Part shown: one piece after another, positions 23,171-36,345 of the stretch
Layout of the letters: each line of letters opens with the position of its first letter
Position numbering within the stretch: the stretch's first letter is position 1
Assembly: GCA_022702545.1 (NCBI GenBank)
Contig: JAHRBC010000001.1
Coordinates: forward strand, 7,378,001-7,442,000
DNA length: 64,000 bases
Origin: Phycomyces nitens
Taxonomy: Eukaryota; Mucoromycota; Mucoromycetes; Mucorales; Phycomycetaceae
Reading direction: 5' to 3'
Program-made: the position numbers and the translations under genes
The notes under the pieces: model-generated
What the model saw: the letters and a program-made list of their open reading frames with translations, nothing else
Told to the model about the DNA's origin: nothing
Database searches by the model: none

Positions 23171-24964
23171 CTAATCAGTGAATATCTCCTGCTTAGAATA
23201 GTCCACCTTCTTTTCCTTTGTTTCAAAATCTTCTGGCTTCTCTGATTTAGTGCGGGCAAGCTCAGCTTCAGCACGCCAGACGAGATAGGATTCTGTAGAA
23301 AAGATAACATCCAGCTCTTCAAGAGTCTTGTTACTAGTCTCAGGGTAAAATGCCCAGACAATCGGGATCGAGAGAAAGTTAAAGGCAGCAAAGATCAAAA
23401 AGGTCGCCCAGCCAATACTTGACAGCATTGGAGGAGTGATTTCCATAACGAGAGCATTTCCTACTGACCAGCCAACAACACTCCAGGCACCACCCTTTGC
23501 ACGGACCTTTGTAGGATAAATCTCAACCTAATAGGATATCAGATTATTTTAGTAAAATTCTCTTAATCACATAATATATATGCCCAAATAAGGAAATGTG
23601 AACTTACAGGATATAACCAAGGCACAGTCAGCCATGTCATGCCAAAAAAGGCTGTGTAGGCAAAAGTAAATACGGTTGCTCCAATACCATAGGCATTAGG
23701 ATTTTGTTCCATAATAGACGGCTTTGTGAGTACAGCAACCATAAGGAGTGAGATTCCTTGACAAATTGCACCATAAAAGAGAGTAAAGCGACGACCCCAG
23801 CGATCCAGAGTAAAGACGGCAACCAGGGTAGACAACATATAGGTAATATTGTTGATACCAGACAAAAGCTGGGATGTTCTTTCATCAAATCCAGCTCCAC
23901 CAAAGACCGTAGGTGCATATACGGTAATCTGGAATATCATCATATATTTAATGACCCAAGAAGAGTATATGGCCATTATATCCCATTTCTTTAACTTACA
24001 ACACCAATACCAGTCAGTTCTTGGATGATCTGAAGCCAAATAGACAAATGAACACGGCGAGGGATGTTGAGCTTATCTTTTTTAAACAACATGCTTAAAT
24101 ATCCTGGTTCGCCCTCTTCCTGTTCTTCACGGATATTTTCCTTGATCTGGGAATACTCATTTTGAACATCGATATGGTCAATGTTACCATCACCACGAAG
24201 AGCACCGAGGATTTCCAGACCTTCCTTTTCACGTCCCTGCTTTATCAACCAACGAGGAGACTCTGGGAAAAAGTTGATTCCTACAGCCAAGATTACCAGG
24301 GGGATCAACTGGAAAGCAATAGGGAATCTCCAACGGAAGCCACCCTCGGTAAAACTCAAGCCATATGCCAGCCAATACTAAATAGATAATCAGTTTACAT
24401 TTCTCTCAAGACCAATTATACTTACAGCAACAACGACACCAAAGATATTAAGAGTGAACTCCATGGCAAGGAACATTCCACGGGAAGTGTGATGAGAGGT
24501 CTCAGCACTCCAAACAGGAACAATGGCATTCAAGTGGCCAGTTCCAATCCCAGTGATAATACGTGCGCAGATCATCCAAGCGATATTTTGAGAACAGGTC
24601 TGAAGAGCAGCGCCAATAATTCCAATTACAGATCCCACAACAACGGTTCTGATACGACCAATGCGATCGCCAATCCACCCACCCATCAAGGCACCGATCA
24701 ATGTTCCAGCATAATAAACAGCTACCACACCGCCCAGTAAAGCTTCGTTGTTCTCAAGGCCCATGATATTGATATAGTCCTTGGATATATTGACACCACT
24801 CATTACACCTTGATCATACTATACAAAGAATAAGTAGGAAAACATTGTCAATTTGATCTGTAAAGTCTTACCCCAAAAAAGAAGATGCTCAGACCAGCCG
24901 CCAAGTTGATAGCTAGTACCAAGGAAGAACCGCTGAAATAGCGATAAGCATTAAAGAGTCGCAT
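23171..24964 (-). CDS. MFS sugar transporter (hexose transporter type)
   Basis: Five exons, 24964-24872, 24818-24426, 24377-24000, 23928-23608 and 23527-23171, give 513 aa, the usual length for fungal hexose transporters. Twelve hydrophobic segments are seen. Diagnostic sugar-porter motifs are GGWIGDRIGRI between helices 2 and 3, PESPRWLIKQGREKEGLEIL after helix 6, LDRWGRR between helices 8 and 9, and PETSNKTLEELD after helix 12. QIIQELTGIG in helix 7 is the usual sugar-contact QxxQQxxG region in diverged form. It would catalyse proton-coupled or facilitated sugar uptake at the plasma membrane. The exact substrate is not predictable. The initiating ATG at 24964 opens MRLFNAYRYFSGSS. Confidence 0.92.
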
Positions 24965-27900
24965 TGCAAGAAAGGACAAGATGGCTGAATATGCCGAGTG
25001 TGTAAAATGTGGGGTATTTATTATACATGTATAGTTTTTCAATTTTTGATTTTGTGTTCCAGTTCTTTAAACCGGGGAAACTATTCCAAAGGCTGCTCCC
25101 GCCTAGACCTTACCATAAACATCTTCTTGTGTTTTTGTATGGTCGCTGTTTGTCATAGAAATTGTACCTGTGAACTTTCTGGCTTAGTGACATCATTACT
25201 AAACTACACATATACTTAGGACAAGAACAATAACCAATATCTTGAGCAAAAAAAAACTTGGACTTTTGGGTGTGTTGATATTTCTCAATCTCGTACAAAT
25301 TAAATCAATGGCCAGAGAACACACCCCGTGAAAATATACCACAATAAAATATGGCTTCTCCACATTTACAGAAAGTGCTGAGTTGCAGAATATGGGTGTT
25401 TGTATAGCCTTTGAGCTCAGAATACTACTGATCTGATCTTTGAAATCATAGATCGTATTCCCCTACAAATGATTATTTTGCACAAGTGGTTCGATTAACT
25501 TTTTCTTTTCTTTTTTTGATCCACACAATTTAATATTTGATTTAGATCAAGTTTATTAAAGAACAATTGTGGTATATATATTGTCACTCTAATGGTATCA
25601 AGTAGTAGGTTATGGAAAAATAAAACCTTAAAGTTAAACAAGGTTTTCCAGTGTGGAGATTCCTTTTTTTGGGGTAAATCAAGAGGAATTTCTACTGTTC
25701 TTATTGTAGTTAAAACACAGAATAATCCGAATCAAAGGATATTCATCCAATAGGAATATTTAAAGAAGTATAACATTAGGTAACTTTGGCTGCTTGATCC
25801 ACGTACCAGTCTAGACAGCACAATATAGTCACAAATTTATCAGAATTATTGTCAAGTGTATATTTATTGTCAGGATTTGAGGCCAAATACAATGCTATAT
25901 ATTATTCTAGTATTACTCTACTTGAATTACAAGATTTAGAATTCGATATTTGACTACAAAAAAAAAAACGGATTTTTGTATCTAGCTTGCGTTCTATACT
26001 TTTATCATGTTGAATAACACTTACATAATGCTATTTATTTGAATGTTTTTGAGGTATCAGTTTTGGCTACTTGATTTTCAAAAAAAAAAAGTTTACCAAA
26101 AACCAAAGAACATTCTCAATCGACTCTACAAGTGCCTCATTACAAGTGTCTCATTACACCGATATTTTCCCTAAAACCATTGGGCGCACAATGCAACACA
26201 TATACTTTTTGAGGGGATTGCGGTGTCAATACATAATATATTTGGTTTAGCTGCTGTGCCAAAAACCATTTCTCACACAATAAAGAATCCACAAGTGATG
26301 GTATGATCAGAGACATGTCAAACCATACGATAATTAACTCTCTCAAAATACATGTCAATACCTGTAAGATAAGCTCTATCATATTTTTCAGCGCTGAATC
26401 CTGTCTTTCATCTATGAATTTTGTGAATATGCCATTTCATCCAAGAGGTCAAACCACATGTAGTCAAGGTGATATATTCTGTATACACATGATTCTCTAG
26501 AATATCTGAGTCTCCTTTCTCATAATTGAAATTATTCTGGGTGATATTTGTACCTTATAAGTATGGTCATGATAGCACTTCCAATGATAGTTCCATGCAC
26601 AAATACTGGTATATAGGACTATCATACAATAATAAACATAAAACACAGGTATATTTAAGACTATACTACATTCAGAGATAAGGATTTCAAGAGTCATACA
26701 TGGGTTTATATACAAAAAAAATGGATTTTGTACTAGAAAAATGTATGAATTAGTACAAAAATCAGAGGTTTTGTTTTCAAATCAAATGCAAATAGTAAAT
26801 AAATGTAACATTGGATGACAGTGTATTATATCTACTTAAAAAATCCGCGGTATTAATTTAATGTACTTGGCCAATATGGCAAATAAGGGTTCATCCATAT
26901 CAAGAAAATAGGTGTCTTGATATAAGCATAACAAGGTATTTTTTTTAAAAAAAAAGTACTTGACTACTATATACAAACTTAAAATACTTTTCTGCCATCT
27001 CAGACGTATAGGAATACAATATAATTTAATAAGAAGTAAAGTATAACCATGAATTTTATTAAAATAAGAGATGTAGAGTGTTTCTTTATCATTCTCGACA
27101 AATATATTTTTTGAAAAAAAATTCACCCCTTTATTTTCAATGTGGTGCAAATAGACGACGCGTAACTTGAAATTTTCAAATTTTTGTCTTTGTACTCCTC
27201 TTACTCTTCATCTATTGGCCCATCAGTGTTCAAACTTGAATACCATCATGTCCCACACTTCTTGAGCATGTCCTTCCAGTTTGATTACTTTTCATCAAGT
27301 AAAGCAAGAGAAACAAGCGTTTGACTTCTGAAACACTTTAGCGGATTTTCCTGCCTCCTTAAAATGCTGGATTCTTTGTTTACATTTCCATATTTGTCTA
27401 CTTTTTTTCGCGTCTTTATACCCACGCGTACCAACTCACTGACAAAAACATAGTCGAATAAAATGTCGAAATGATCAATTACACATTACATTACCATCAA
27501 CGCATTTTATACTATATTTCCACTTTATTAGCCAATTGGTTACTCATTCATCACTTTATGCTTAGCATTTACACCAGATTCCGTACTTTATATATACACA
27601 CACATTATTTCTGCACATTATAGCAATGTAAGCTCATCAACTTTGTAATGTACTTTGAATTACTATTATACGAAATGGCAAGAATTAAGTATGATTGCTA
27701 TCTAAGAAGATTATTTAGGATATATTCCAACAAAGACTAAAATTCCTGCCCAAAAAAAACTGATTATAATGTATGACTTGGAGTGTGATGCTTATACATG
27801 GGTGTTGGCTATGCTTGCTGGATAGTCTATCGTACAATATTTCTATTTTTCTGTGAGTAAAATATCATCTTTAACTTTTCAACAGCTTTAATGACTATAA

Positions 27901-29055
27901 CAGCAAGTGTTGGACTTCTCTTGAGACTAAGTATGTGTCTCTCAAATGGGTTGGGTGAAATAAGTGCTCTATTCAACGTTAAAGTGAATGATACCAAAGT
28001 CGGCAATTTAAATACCGCCAATAATTATGGCCTTGTATTCCTCAAGCGCATAAATCTACATGTCATTTGGTCTATATCTTTAAAGAGTCTCTATTCCTAT
28101 ACACAACATTTTGTTACCAATCATGTTTGGTAGATACTAGACAATCTACTCAATTTTTTTTTCAACCAAGACTACTTTTTCTTCTTTACAATACATTTCC
28201 TTTTTTAGAAATGTGATAGCTAGAAACAACTAAGTTCTGATTATACTTTTTGCATTAAATGAGATCAATAGGTACTAAAATCAAATCGATAGTGTGAATT
28301 CTTTGATTAATGTTTCTCAATACACTATGAATAAAATCGGCGTGCTAGACAAGTCTTGTAATAAATTGATTTGAAAACATATCTATATAAGGCTTAATAC
28401 GTGTAACATATCATACTGCAATAAGACTATCTAAATGAATAACAAATAGATTACTATATTTAGTAAATGCCACTAGCATTTTTTACTCAAATGTAGTATT
28501 ACATTATAAGAAAATAATATCGATAAAAGGCAATATTGGCCCAAATAGAGTATTGTCTGTTTTTTATTTATTTATTGACAATATAACTCTAGTCATTTGT
28601 ATATGCTTACAAACATTGCTTTCTAATGGTACATGTGGGCAGATATTTGGATAGACTGATTACGAGAATAATGGCTACTGATGATACCATCAAGAGAAAC
28701 ATATCCATTCATCATTTTCATTTATTTAAAAAGCAATTTAAATATAACCAGCCGAGGATATGGCAGTGTCTTGAATCGCTAATGAGATTGTAGAGGGCTC
28801 TTGTAAAAAAAAAATATACTGTGCCAATGAGGCTTTATGATATTATAGTCTAATGGTTACCTTGGGTCTATGGATATCATTATATTCCAAAGTAAAAATA
28901 AAATAAAATAAAAAATATCTGATTTCAAATAGAGCAGGTCGTTGTGAGAATATAGGTTTGCATGAATGTCATCATAGAGGTTTCAGTTTTTATTTAAATG
29001 GATCTATTTTCTTGAATTGGTGAGACTTACTTGTTCTCTTTATATTCTTATTATC
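24965..29055. other. Gene-free AT-rich block, 4.1 kb
   Basis: After the sugar-transporter promoter (about 24965-25320), I see only short, low-complexity chance frames (for example 26140-26382, 26836-27150 and 27891-28133), with no splice-linked coding and no recognisable protein. Poly-A/T runs are frequent. The last 200 nt precede a small ORF. Confidence 0.5.
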
Positions 29056-29397
29056 ATGTCTGCACCAAATTCTACTCATGATATCCACAACGACTCTACC
29101 TCAAACACAGAGCACCATCATATGCCATCCGAAGACCGCGATCCGGTGTTGCTCGACGATCATTTTTCATTGCGCTACGGAAACCCCATCAAAATAATTC
29201 ACGACACACCCAAACATGCAATTGACACGTTTGAGCCTTCCAAAGACCATTTGCCCCCAATTTTCGCTCAAAACCTAAAGTCAACTCCGTGCCAGGATTC
29301 CGGCCATACTTGTCATAAAAACTCACGGAAACCACAACGAGACCCTCTTTCCTGTTCAGAATTTTATCATGTGAATGGGGTCGTGGAAGAGAAATAG
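29056..29397 (+). CDS. Small hypothetical protein, His/Asp/Ser-rich
   Basis: A single-exon ORF of 113 aa from MSAPNSTHDIHND to a TAG stop. It has higher GC and more coding-like codons than the surrounding AT-rich block, which is the main reason to list it. No signal peptide or membrane segment is seen. A small Cys/His cluster (TPCQDSGHTCHK) sits near residues 76-87. It could be a short real gene, or an exon whose partners I did not find. No function is suggested. Confidence 0.35.
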   Translation: MSAPNSTHDIHNDSTSNTEHHHMPSEDRDPVLLDDHFSLRYGNPIKIIHDTPKHAIDTFEPSKDHLPPIFAQNLKSTPCQDSGHTCHKNSRKPQRDPLSCSEFYHVNGVVEEK

Positions 29398-30170
29398 ATC
29401 CAAGGGTAATATCACCCTACATCTTCGTTCTCAATGATAAAATATGGCACAATAAAAAGTAAATAAATAAAAAAGTGGCTTGTCCATTACTGCTCCTGTT
29501 TAATTGCGTGTTTTATGGCATTTGGATAAGCTGTTTACAATTCTAGACAAGAGAAATGTGTTTAATTGCCGATAGACCTGCTACACCAAGTTGCAATCTG
29601 GCTAGATATATTTGGCTCAATTGGCAGGTATCTTGAGAGGTGAATCAGGAGAATTGCCAAGAATTGGTGCCTAGAAGACCCAGCAAATGATCCATTCATC
29701 TCAAGACACTGCTTACTCTGCTTCTCTTGGCCCAATTCATTGATACCGCAAGGCAGATGAGAAGAATCCAATAACTCGGCAATTACTTTCTTCCATTTTT
29801 AGACTCGATCCAAAGTCTGTTGAATTGGTCCACAGCTTAAATGTACGATTTCTCCGACTCATATTTTATTCGGGCAAGAAAAAGAGTAAAAGGGTCTTCA
29901 AGTAATCATTGACATACAATTCAGTAAAGAAGAAAAGACTGCTGGAATGGCCATATAAAAGCACATTACAAATACTACTTTTTGACATGCCAATTTTATG
30001 TACCACACAGAGATAGAAAGCAAGAAAGAGAAAGAGAAAAGAAACCTATTAAAAGTTCCCCCGATTTTCCTCTAATAGATTCCTTGTGATTTCTAAAGAC
30101 AAATGGCATCAGTATCAAAGCACCAATTGCATTTTCCTTTCTCTCCTTTCTTCCTTACTCTATTCATTTC
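29398..30170. other. Intergenic, 0.8 kb
   Basis: No supported gene. A short minus-strand frame (29771-29562) has no features. 30000-30170 is GA- and CT-rich and is probably the promoter/leader of the Sec7 gene. Confidence 0.5.
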
Positions 30171-33100
30171 ATGGTTTTCTCACCTCCAAAACGCAGCCAG
30201 TCTCTGGCATACCGTCGATGTCGATCTCGCACCAACGACACACCCAAAGACACTTCCTGTCCACCTTTGCTCCCGGACACCAATCAACAACTTCAACCAC
30301 TTTCTACAGGAATCGTACGAATTGAAGCTTCACGATCGACACCAGATCTCTCGAGTCCAACAGATTTTAGTTCAAAGGTTAGATTAAATAACAAATTTAG
30401 CTCGTAAATGATTAATATTAATTTTTATTAAAAAATAAAAAAAAGACTAATGATTGGAATCCATTACAATCAAAATATAAAAAGGTAACTGCCAATTAAC
30501 TCGTAAATACACTCCTTTAATAATAATAAAAAGTTTAAATAAGCATTATATTGATATAATTAATATGGGTTGCCTAATAAAACAACATGTCCTAACATCC
30601 TTCAAACCTTTCAGCCAACTTTAGATGCGCGAGATCAAGGCCCAATAAAGCACACCAACACGACGCACCCTCTTCCTCGCGTTGTCACACAAATCCACCC
30701 GCCCACTCGTTCTTCCAGTCTGAGTGCCAGTGCCCATACTCCCCTCACAGCAGCCGTTAATCTGCCACAAATTCTAAATGACTTTAGTCAAGCCATGTCA
30801 CCAATAGACCAGATCCCAAGTCCAGTATCTACCCACTCGACTCGTCCACTAAAGGCGTCAAAGTCAGAGTCAAGTGCTTGTACCGAGGATTATGAAACGG
30901 CCGATGAATTTCGCACAAAGTCATTTGAGATCCCCGAAAATACTCTTGATTACCACACACTCTCTGACCCGCCTCTATCCGACCAAACCTTGTCACATTT
31001 ACCAGAGCCATCCTTATCACCACCCCAACCCGGCACAGAAAATACATCTTTGCTAAAAAGAGTCGACGAAGACGTCCGGGAATCGCTTTTGGAATGGAAA
31101 CGCAAATCAGGGCTGAGATTGGATTTGGGAGACTTGTTTTCGACCAAGACCAGTGGAGAAGGAGGAAAAGGAGGAGGAGTATGGGCCACAGGAGAAACTA
31201 TCTTTGGCCAGCTTGAATTGGACACCAATATGGCCGCAAAGAACAACCACCAGGAGGATAAAGAGGCCCGGACAGTTGCCGAGCGACTCTGGAGAGAGGA
31301 AGATGTGTCAAGAGAAAAAATGACATCTTACCTAGGAAAGATGTAGGTAAATATACCACACAGCCTAAACCCAAGATTTGCTAACTAGTATAGACTACAA
31401 GTGATCCATTCCATCGACAAGTCCTAACGTATTATCTCGAGAACTTTGACTTTTCTGGGCTAAAGTTAGACGACGCATTTCGGTATGCCTTGTAAATGAT
31501 GATCTGCAGCAAGCCAATTTATGTTTCTTGACATTTGGTACCATAGTAAACTTTGTGCCAAACTTCATTTCAAAGCAGAGGCCCAGGAGATTGACAGGGT
31601 CTTGGAAGCATTTTCGATTAGATACTGGTCATGCAATAGCAATGCATTTTATGGAGGCAAAGGTAAGCACAGACACTGATCCCTTGGTTGGATAGAAGAA
31701 GAAGAAGAAAAAATAAAGTGTATATTGGCTTGATTTGTGTATCTTTAACCCGTACCTCGATAGATGTTGTGTATGCAATTGTGTATTCGATAATGCTTCT
31801 TAATACGGATCTACATATCGTCCAGGGTTCAGGACATGTACGAATGTCTCGTGTGGATTTCTGTAAGAATACAATGAGAACAATTCTTGACCATGTAGAC
31901 CAGTCCAAGCATACACACCATGGACAAAGACGTGTCCAATGGCAAGAAGACATGGAACAATGCCTAAAGGTAAATATTTGATAGCTATAATATTTCTGTA
32001 TTCTAAATTAACCGTTTTATATCTGCAAGGATCTTTATAATTCTGTAAAACAAAACGGGGTATTGCAACCATATGCAGTAGAGCAAAAGGCAGAACGACC
32101 AAAGACAACCCTATTGCAAAGAATAGGTTCTAGAAAACAAAAACCCAAGCGGGAGAATTCGGTCAAGGATCCATTCAAGGGTCAGCAGGGAGCTGTGAGT
32201 CTATTTTGTTTAATGACAAGGAAAATTGATTTGTTGGTATCGACCATAATAGCCCCAAACTACATATGCTATGAGGCCCAAGAATAGGCAGGGGCCATAT
32301 CTAGATGACCAACTGCCAGTAAAAAAAAGCTTACTGCGGCGACCCCACAAAGAATGGAAGTCGTCCTGGATAGTGATAGATAACGGCTATCTGCTGTTGG
32401 ACATGGGATATAGCGATGGGGCCCGAAAAGGACCACGACAGTCGATTCTGCGACCACTAGAAGACATGTTTGAACAGCATGATACATCGGTAAGCCAGCC
32501 AAAGAGACCAACAGACTAATGATATCATAGTCTAGACGTTCTCATGGCACAGAAGTGCTGCTATCCCACTGTTTGGCTACAGCAATCGAACATGAGGGCC
32601 GTAATGTAATGTCCGTACAAGTCTCGGCTGAAGTGAGCTACCTAGTAGACTGTGGCAACAAGGACAAGCTGGCACGATGGGTCGATTGCTGCAACTACTG
32701 GGCTGGTCGGGAGAGCAAGGTGCCACTGCGGACAGGGGTGAGCAACGCCGAGTACGGCTGGGGACGCATTCTGGAGCAGAACACGGATCTCGATGCAGTT
32801 GTACTGAGTGATTGGAAAGCACCGATGCCACGGCTAGGTGAAAATGGACTGGGAGAGGCTGCTCAGATGGAGGCAGTTGGAGAGTACTTGTTCTCCTTGA
32901 AAGAATCACATAGCCTGCATGAGTCCTACCTGGGCGATATTCGAAAGGTAAGGACGGTTCAGGAGATTCCAAAGATATCTGATGTGCTTGGTAGTTGAAC
33001 GGTTCCAATCCAAAATACGGACAGATTATGGCCAACTGGAGAGCCAAGAAGGCGTATCTGGAGCAGGAGACCGAGAGATACGGGGCCTATAGCCTGGCCA

Positions 33101-33234
33101 TGGCCTCGTGGCAGCCTAGTATTCCCCGGTTGGTTTTGTTGAATGAAGACCGGCCATTGTCCCTTGGTATAGACCTCTGGAAGGAGATCAACCAAGAGCT
33201 CCAATTGACTGGCAATCAGCCATTGTTGAAATAA
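30171..33234 (+). CDS. Sec7-domain ARF guanine-nucleotide exchange factor with PH domain
   Basis: Nine exons, 30171-30377, 30615-31342, 31402-31482, 31547-31662, 31764-31969, 32030-32194, 32283-32489, 32531-32947 and 32995-33234, give about 788 aa. A long Ser/Pro-rich, probably disordered N-terminus (1-290) precedes a Sec7 domain (about 290-460). This domain holds FKAEAQEIDRVLEAF, whose Glu in AEAQ is the catalytic glutamate finger, and SIMLLNTDLH, the Sec7 signature. A PH domain follows, with NYWAGRESKVPL and GVSNAEYGWG, then a C-terminal helical tail. The order resembles yeast Syt1 and the EFA6/PSD group, which load GTP on ARF at Golgi or plasma membrane. The first intron (237 nt) and the exon 1 start are the least certain parts. 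The acceptors at 31401 (ACAAG) and 32282 were chosen by frame. Confidence 0.82.
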
Positions 33235-33828
33235 TAATAATCATAATAATAATATATAAAATTAATCGTGAGGACTATGAAATCTTAGTGCTCTTAGAGA
33301 AACTCTCACGAGTCCCAAAAAGGAAATCTTGAGGTATAGAATTTGGAACACGCTCTGTTTTATTTGGCGTGTTCTCCCAAAGTAGCCAAAGAATAAAATA
33401 GGCTGCATTCTAGCAGTCACACAGTCGTCCCTGTCAAATGAAGGAAGAATGGCGAATTGGGTCGGGTTGTCTTATCATTGCCTTTTATGGGCTTTAGTTG
33501 GTAGACAGATAATTGGGTAGAGATGGAAGATCTACACAGCACGTCATCTTTGACTGTTGGACTTGTGGTATCGTGTGAAATAAGAAGAGATAAGATGCGA
33601 TTGAGCAAGCAAGAACAAAAGTGCTTTGGTGACCAAAGAAGCCCTTTATTCTATTAAGTCTCCCTAATATATAAATGAGTGGTGGGAAAGTGAGCGGCCC
33701 AAATCGCACGTGATAAGATCAAGGGAGCATCTTATCAGCCCCTCCTTTGTTACACGCCCTTTGTTTTCTGTATATATATATATAAATGGCCCCGCTTATG
33801 CCACCCGATCTGTAGCTTTTCTTAACGA
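33235..33828. other. Intergenic / CSL promoter region
   Basis: A 594-nt spacer with AATAAT runs right after the Sec7 stop and a TATA box near 33771. No gene was seen. Confidence 0.5.
33771..33787 (+). promoter_or_regulatory. Putative TATA box of the CSL gene
   Basis: A tatatatatatataaat stretch lies about 42-58 nt upstream of the ATG at 33829. Position fits a core promoter, but TA runs are common in this window. Confidence 0.3.
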
Positions 33829-35568
33829 ATGAATTCCACACTGGTTTCCCAAGAAGTCTTTGGCTCGAGCAAAAAGATTCAATTTCTAAAGACTACATCC
33901 ATGGACTCTCTTCTCAGTGCAATCGACAGCGTGCCTCGCATTAAACTCCCACAACCATCCAAACAGACCATGTCCATCGAAGCGATTCTAGACACCAATG
34001 GCAACCTCAACCGATCCACCAAACGTGCCTGGTCTCTCGACACAACAGACTCACCAAACAAAATCCACCGACCTCCAGTAGCAGCAGCCCATTCACCACC
34101 AGTAGAACACTGTGCAGAAATACAGCCCATGGCCACAATCACTTGTCTTCATGCGGCAGTGGCCCAAAAATCATATGGATCCGAGAAGCGTTTCTTGTGC
34201 CCTCCACCTGTCGTCACCCTAAAGTCATCCAGCACCCGAGAGGCCCCAGTGGTCTCAATGTCGGTTGTATGCGAAAGTATCGATCGGCCAGTCGAACAAC
34301 GCGCTGCTCTTGATGACCAACAATCCGGAAGCTTCAAGTACTTGCATGTAACCGGCACAGCAAAATCCAAGCAGTTTTGTCTACGTGTTGGTCTCAGCCA
34401 CGCTCAATTTGCACCCCTTGGATCATCTCCCCACCAGATAATCCAACCATTTGCAACCTTTTTTTCGGCTCCAGTAGCAATCATATCCAAACCATCCAAA
34501 AAGACAGCAAAGGCGCGCAATGTGTCGACCTGCATCCTGGCCAATTCGCCAGTCTCGCTCTTTAATCGCATCAACTCCCAGACTGTACGGACCAAGTACA
34601 TGTCTTCGGATGACAACCGCCTTTGTGCCAAGAGTTCGGCATGGTCAGCGTTTAGTATCCAAATCATCCGCCAGCCAGCCGATGCAGACAATTGTGAGAA
34701 TGCGACTCCTGTGCTTTATGGAACCGAGATCATCCTCAAGGACACTCAGACCGGAGTCAGCTCTCCGGCCCTTATTGTCCGTAAAGTGGACAAGGGCTGC
34801 ATTGCTGCAACTGCATCAGGACCCATTAGCCAGATGCAAAAGATTGCTCTTCAGATCGCATCATCTCTCGACAGCCAGCCGACCTATCTTAGTGCGGCTG
34901 GAAACATCATCACACCCACCCATCCAGATCAAAGCAGCCCCTCTAATCAGAATGCAAATGCCTGGTTGGACATTGCACCCTCACAGCCATCAAAGACAGA
35001 TCCCAAGATCGAGAGTGTGGATGACTATCTCTGCTGGACAATCGTGTCCATTGCAAAGTTTGAATATACTTTTGCAGACCCCTTGGAGCCTGGAAAGATG
35101 ACCGACTCTCGACTAGGGTCTATGTCTTCCATGTCGTCTATGTCTCGACTAGCCCAACCATCGCCTCCTCCCTCTCCACCACGGACAATTGTGCCTTATC
35201 CCAGCCTGACTTTTGTTGAATACAACCACAGTTTACATTGTCTAGACGTTACCGGACATCATCTCCTCCAGGCAACCTCTCCTCCCAGACTGCTTGAGTT
35301 CTGGCTGGGCAATCATGGGCCCTTGAAACACACAAATGAAGCCCTGTTGAGGATCGAGCTGCCACCTACTCAGGACCTCTTGGTCTCCAACCACAACATT
35401 CTCCAGCGACAGGCCAATGGAGACCGTCACTTGGAATTACCGCTTGTGTTGGTACGTCAGGATGGCATGGTCTATCCTACAGGGAAGTCTCTGTCGTGTG
35501 CCGTGCTCGCCAATGGAGACGCCAGTAGGTGGTTTGTCGTACCTACCCACTCACACTCCCTGTCATGA
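33829..35568 (+). CDS. CSL (CBF1/Su(H)/Lag-1, RBP-J) family transcription factor
   Basis: An intronless 579-aa frame. The hallmark of the Rel-homology N-terminal DNA-binding domain, QKSYGSEKRFLCPPPVV, is at about residues 112-128. KYLHVTGTAKSKQFCLRV follows. The beta-trefoil domain has IISKPSKKTAKARN, VSLFNRINSQTVRTKYM and LIVRKVDKG, each closely parallel to animal RBP-J. CWTIVSIAKFEYTF closes the trefoil. The C-terminal TIG/Ig-like domain spans about 445-575, with LVLVRQDGMVYPTG. The family binds GTGGGAA-type sites. In fungi it acts without Notch; S. pombe Cbf11/Cbf12 act in adhesion and cell-cycle/lipid control. A Met at 33901 is an alternative start. The intronless structure is odd beside its intron-rich neighbours. 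Confidence 0.93.
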   Translation: MNSTLVSQEVFGSSKKIQFLKTTSMDSLLSAIDSVPRIKLPQPSKQTMSIEAILDTNGNLNRSTKRAWSLDTTDSPNKIHRPPVAAAHSPPVEHCAEIQPMATITCLHAAVAQKSYGSEKRFLCPPPVVTLKSSSTREAPVVSMSVVCESIDRPVEQRAALDDQQSGSFKYLHVTGTAKSKQFCLRVGLSHAQFAPLGSSPHQIIQPFATFFSAPVAIISKPSKKTAKARNVSTCILANSPVSLFNRINSQTVRTKYMSSDDNRLCAKSSAWSAFSIQIIRQPADADNCENATPVLYGTEIILKDTQTGVSSPALIVRKVDKGCIAATASGPISQMQKIALQIASSLDSQPTYLSAAGNIITPTHPDQSSPSNQNANAWLDIAPSQPSKTDPKIESVDDYLCWTIVSIAKFEYTFADPLEPGKMTDSRLGSMSSMSSMSRLAQPSPPPSPPRTIVPYPSLTFVEYNHSLHCLDVTGHHLLQATSPPRLLEFWLGNHGPLKHTNEALLRIELPPTQDLLVSNHNILQRQANGDRHLELPLVLVRQDGMVYPTGKSLSCAVLANGDASRWFVVPTHSHSLS

Positions 35569-36313
35569 TACTCTCTATATGTCCAACATAATATTCCCAT
35601 GCCTTTTCATCATTTATTTCATTGTAAACCATATTTCTTTTTCTTTTTCTTTTTGTATCAATCCAAGCCTTCTATTGTTATATTATATCTTATATATCTT
35701 ATTGTCCATAGTATAAAACCTTATGCATTTTTTTATTATATTATTATTATTTATTCTTATCTTTATTTTTTCCTGTAAATAACATCGCACTTGTGATCGC
35801 ATACCATCACCAATATACTATATCTGTCTGATAAGAATGACCAATCAAATCAAAGATCCTTATCTCGTCCACAAAAAAGTAATAAAAATATTACGGAAGC
35901 TTAATGTTGCCTGAACGTGGGAAAAACTTGCTCAAAAGTCATGAATCATTTCAAAACACAGTTGCTGATTGGCCAGAGGAAATTGAATTAACAAATCCAA
36001 AAAACCTTTTTTTTGTTATTCAGGCAACACCATAAAAATACCGATAATATGTTTTGGCGAATGGTATGAATTATAGAGGTATAATACCGCAATTCCAGGA
36101 CACTTTATCTTAATTTTTATCAGCAAGTAACATAAAATCGCTAAAGACCAATAATGATGATTTCCAAGCAATAACACATAGTTTTGTGATTTCCTTTTAA
36201 AGACAATTCTGCATTCTAGCAACTCGCTTTATTTAGTAAATTGAGATTTGAGATTGTTATAAGCAATTCCTAGCTAATGTTTTGTGGCCAATGAGAGCCA
36301 TCAGTTCAATAGC

Positions 36314-36340
<27 letters not shown>
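36314..36340. repeat. (TA)n microsatellite
   Basis: About 13 uninterrupted AT dinucleotides. Confidence 0.9.
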
Positions 36341-36345
<5 letters not shown>

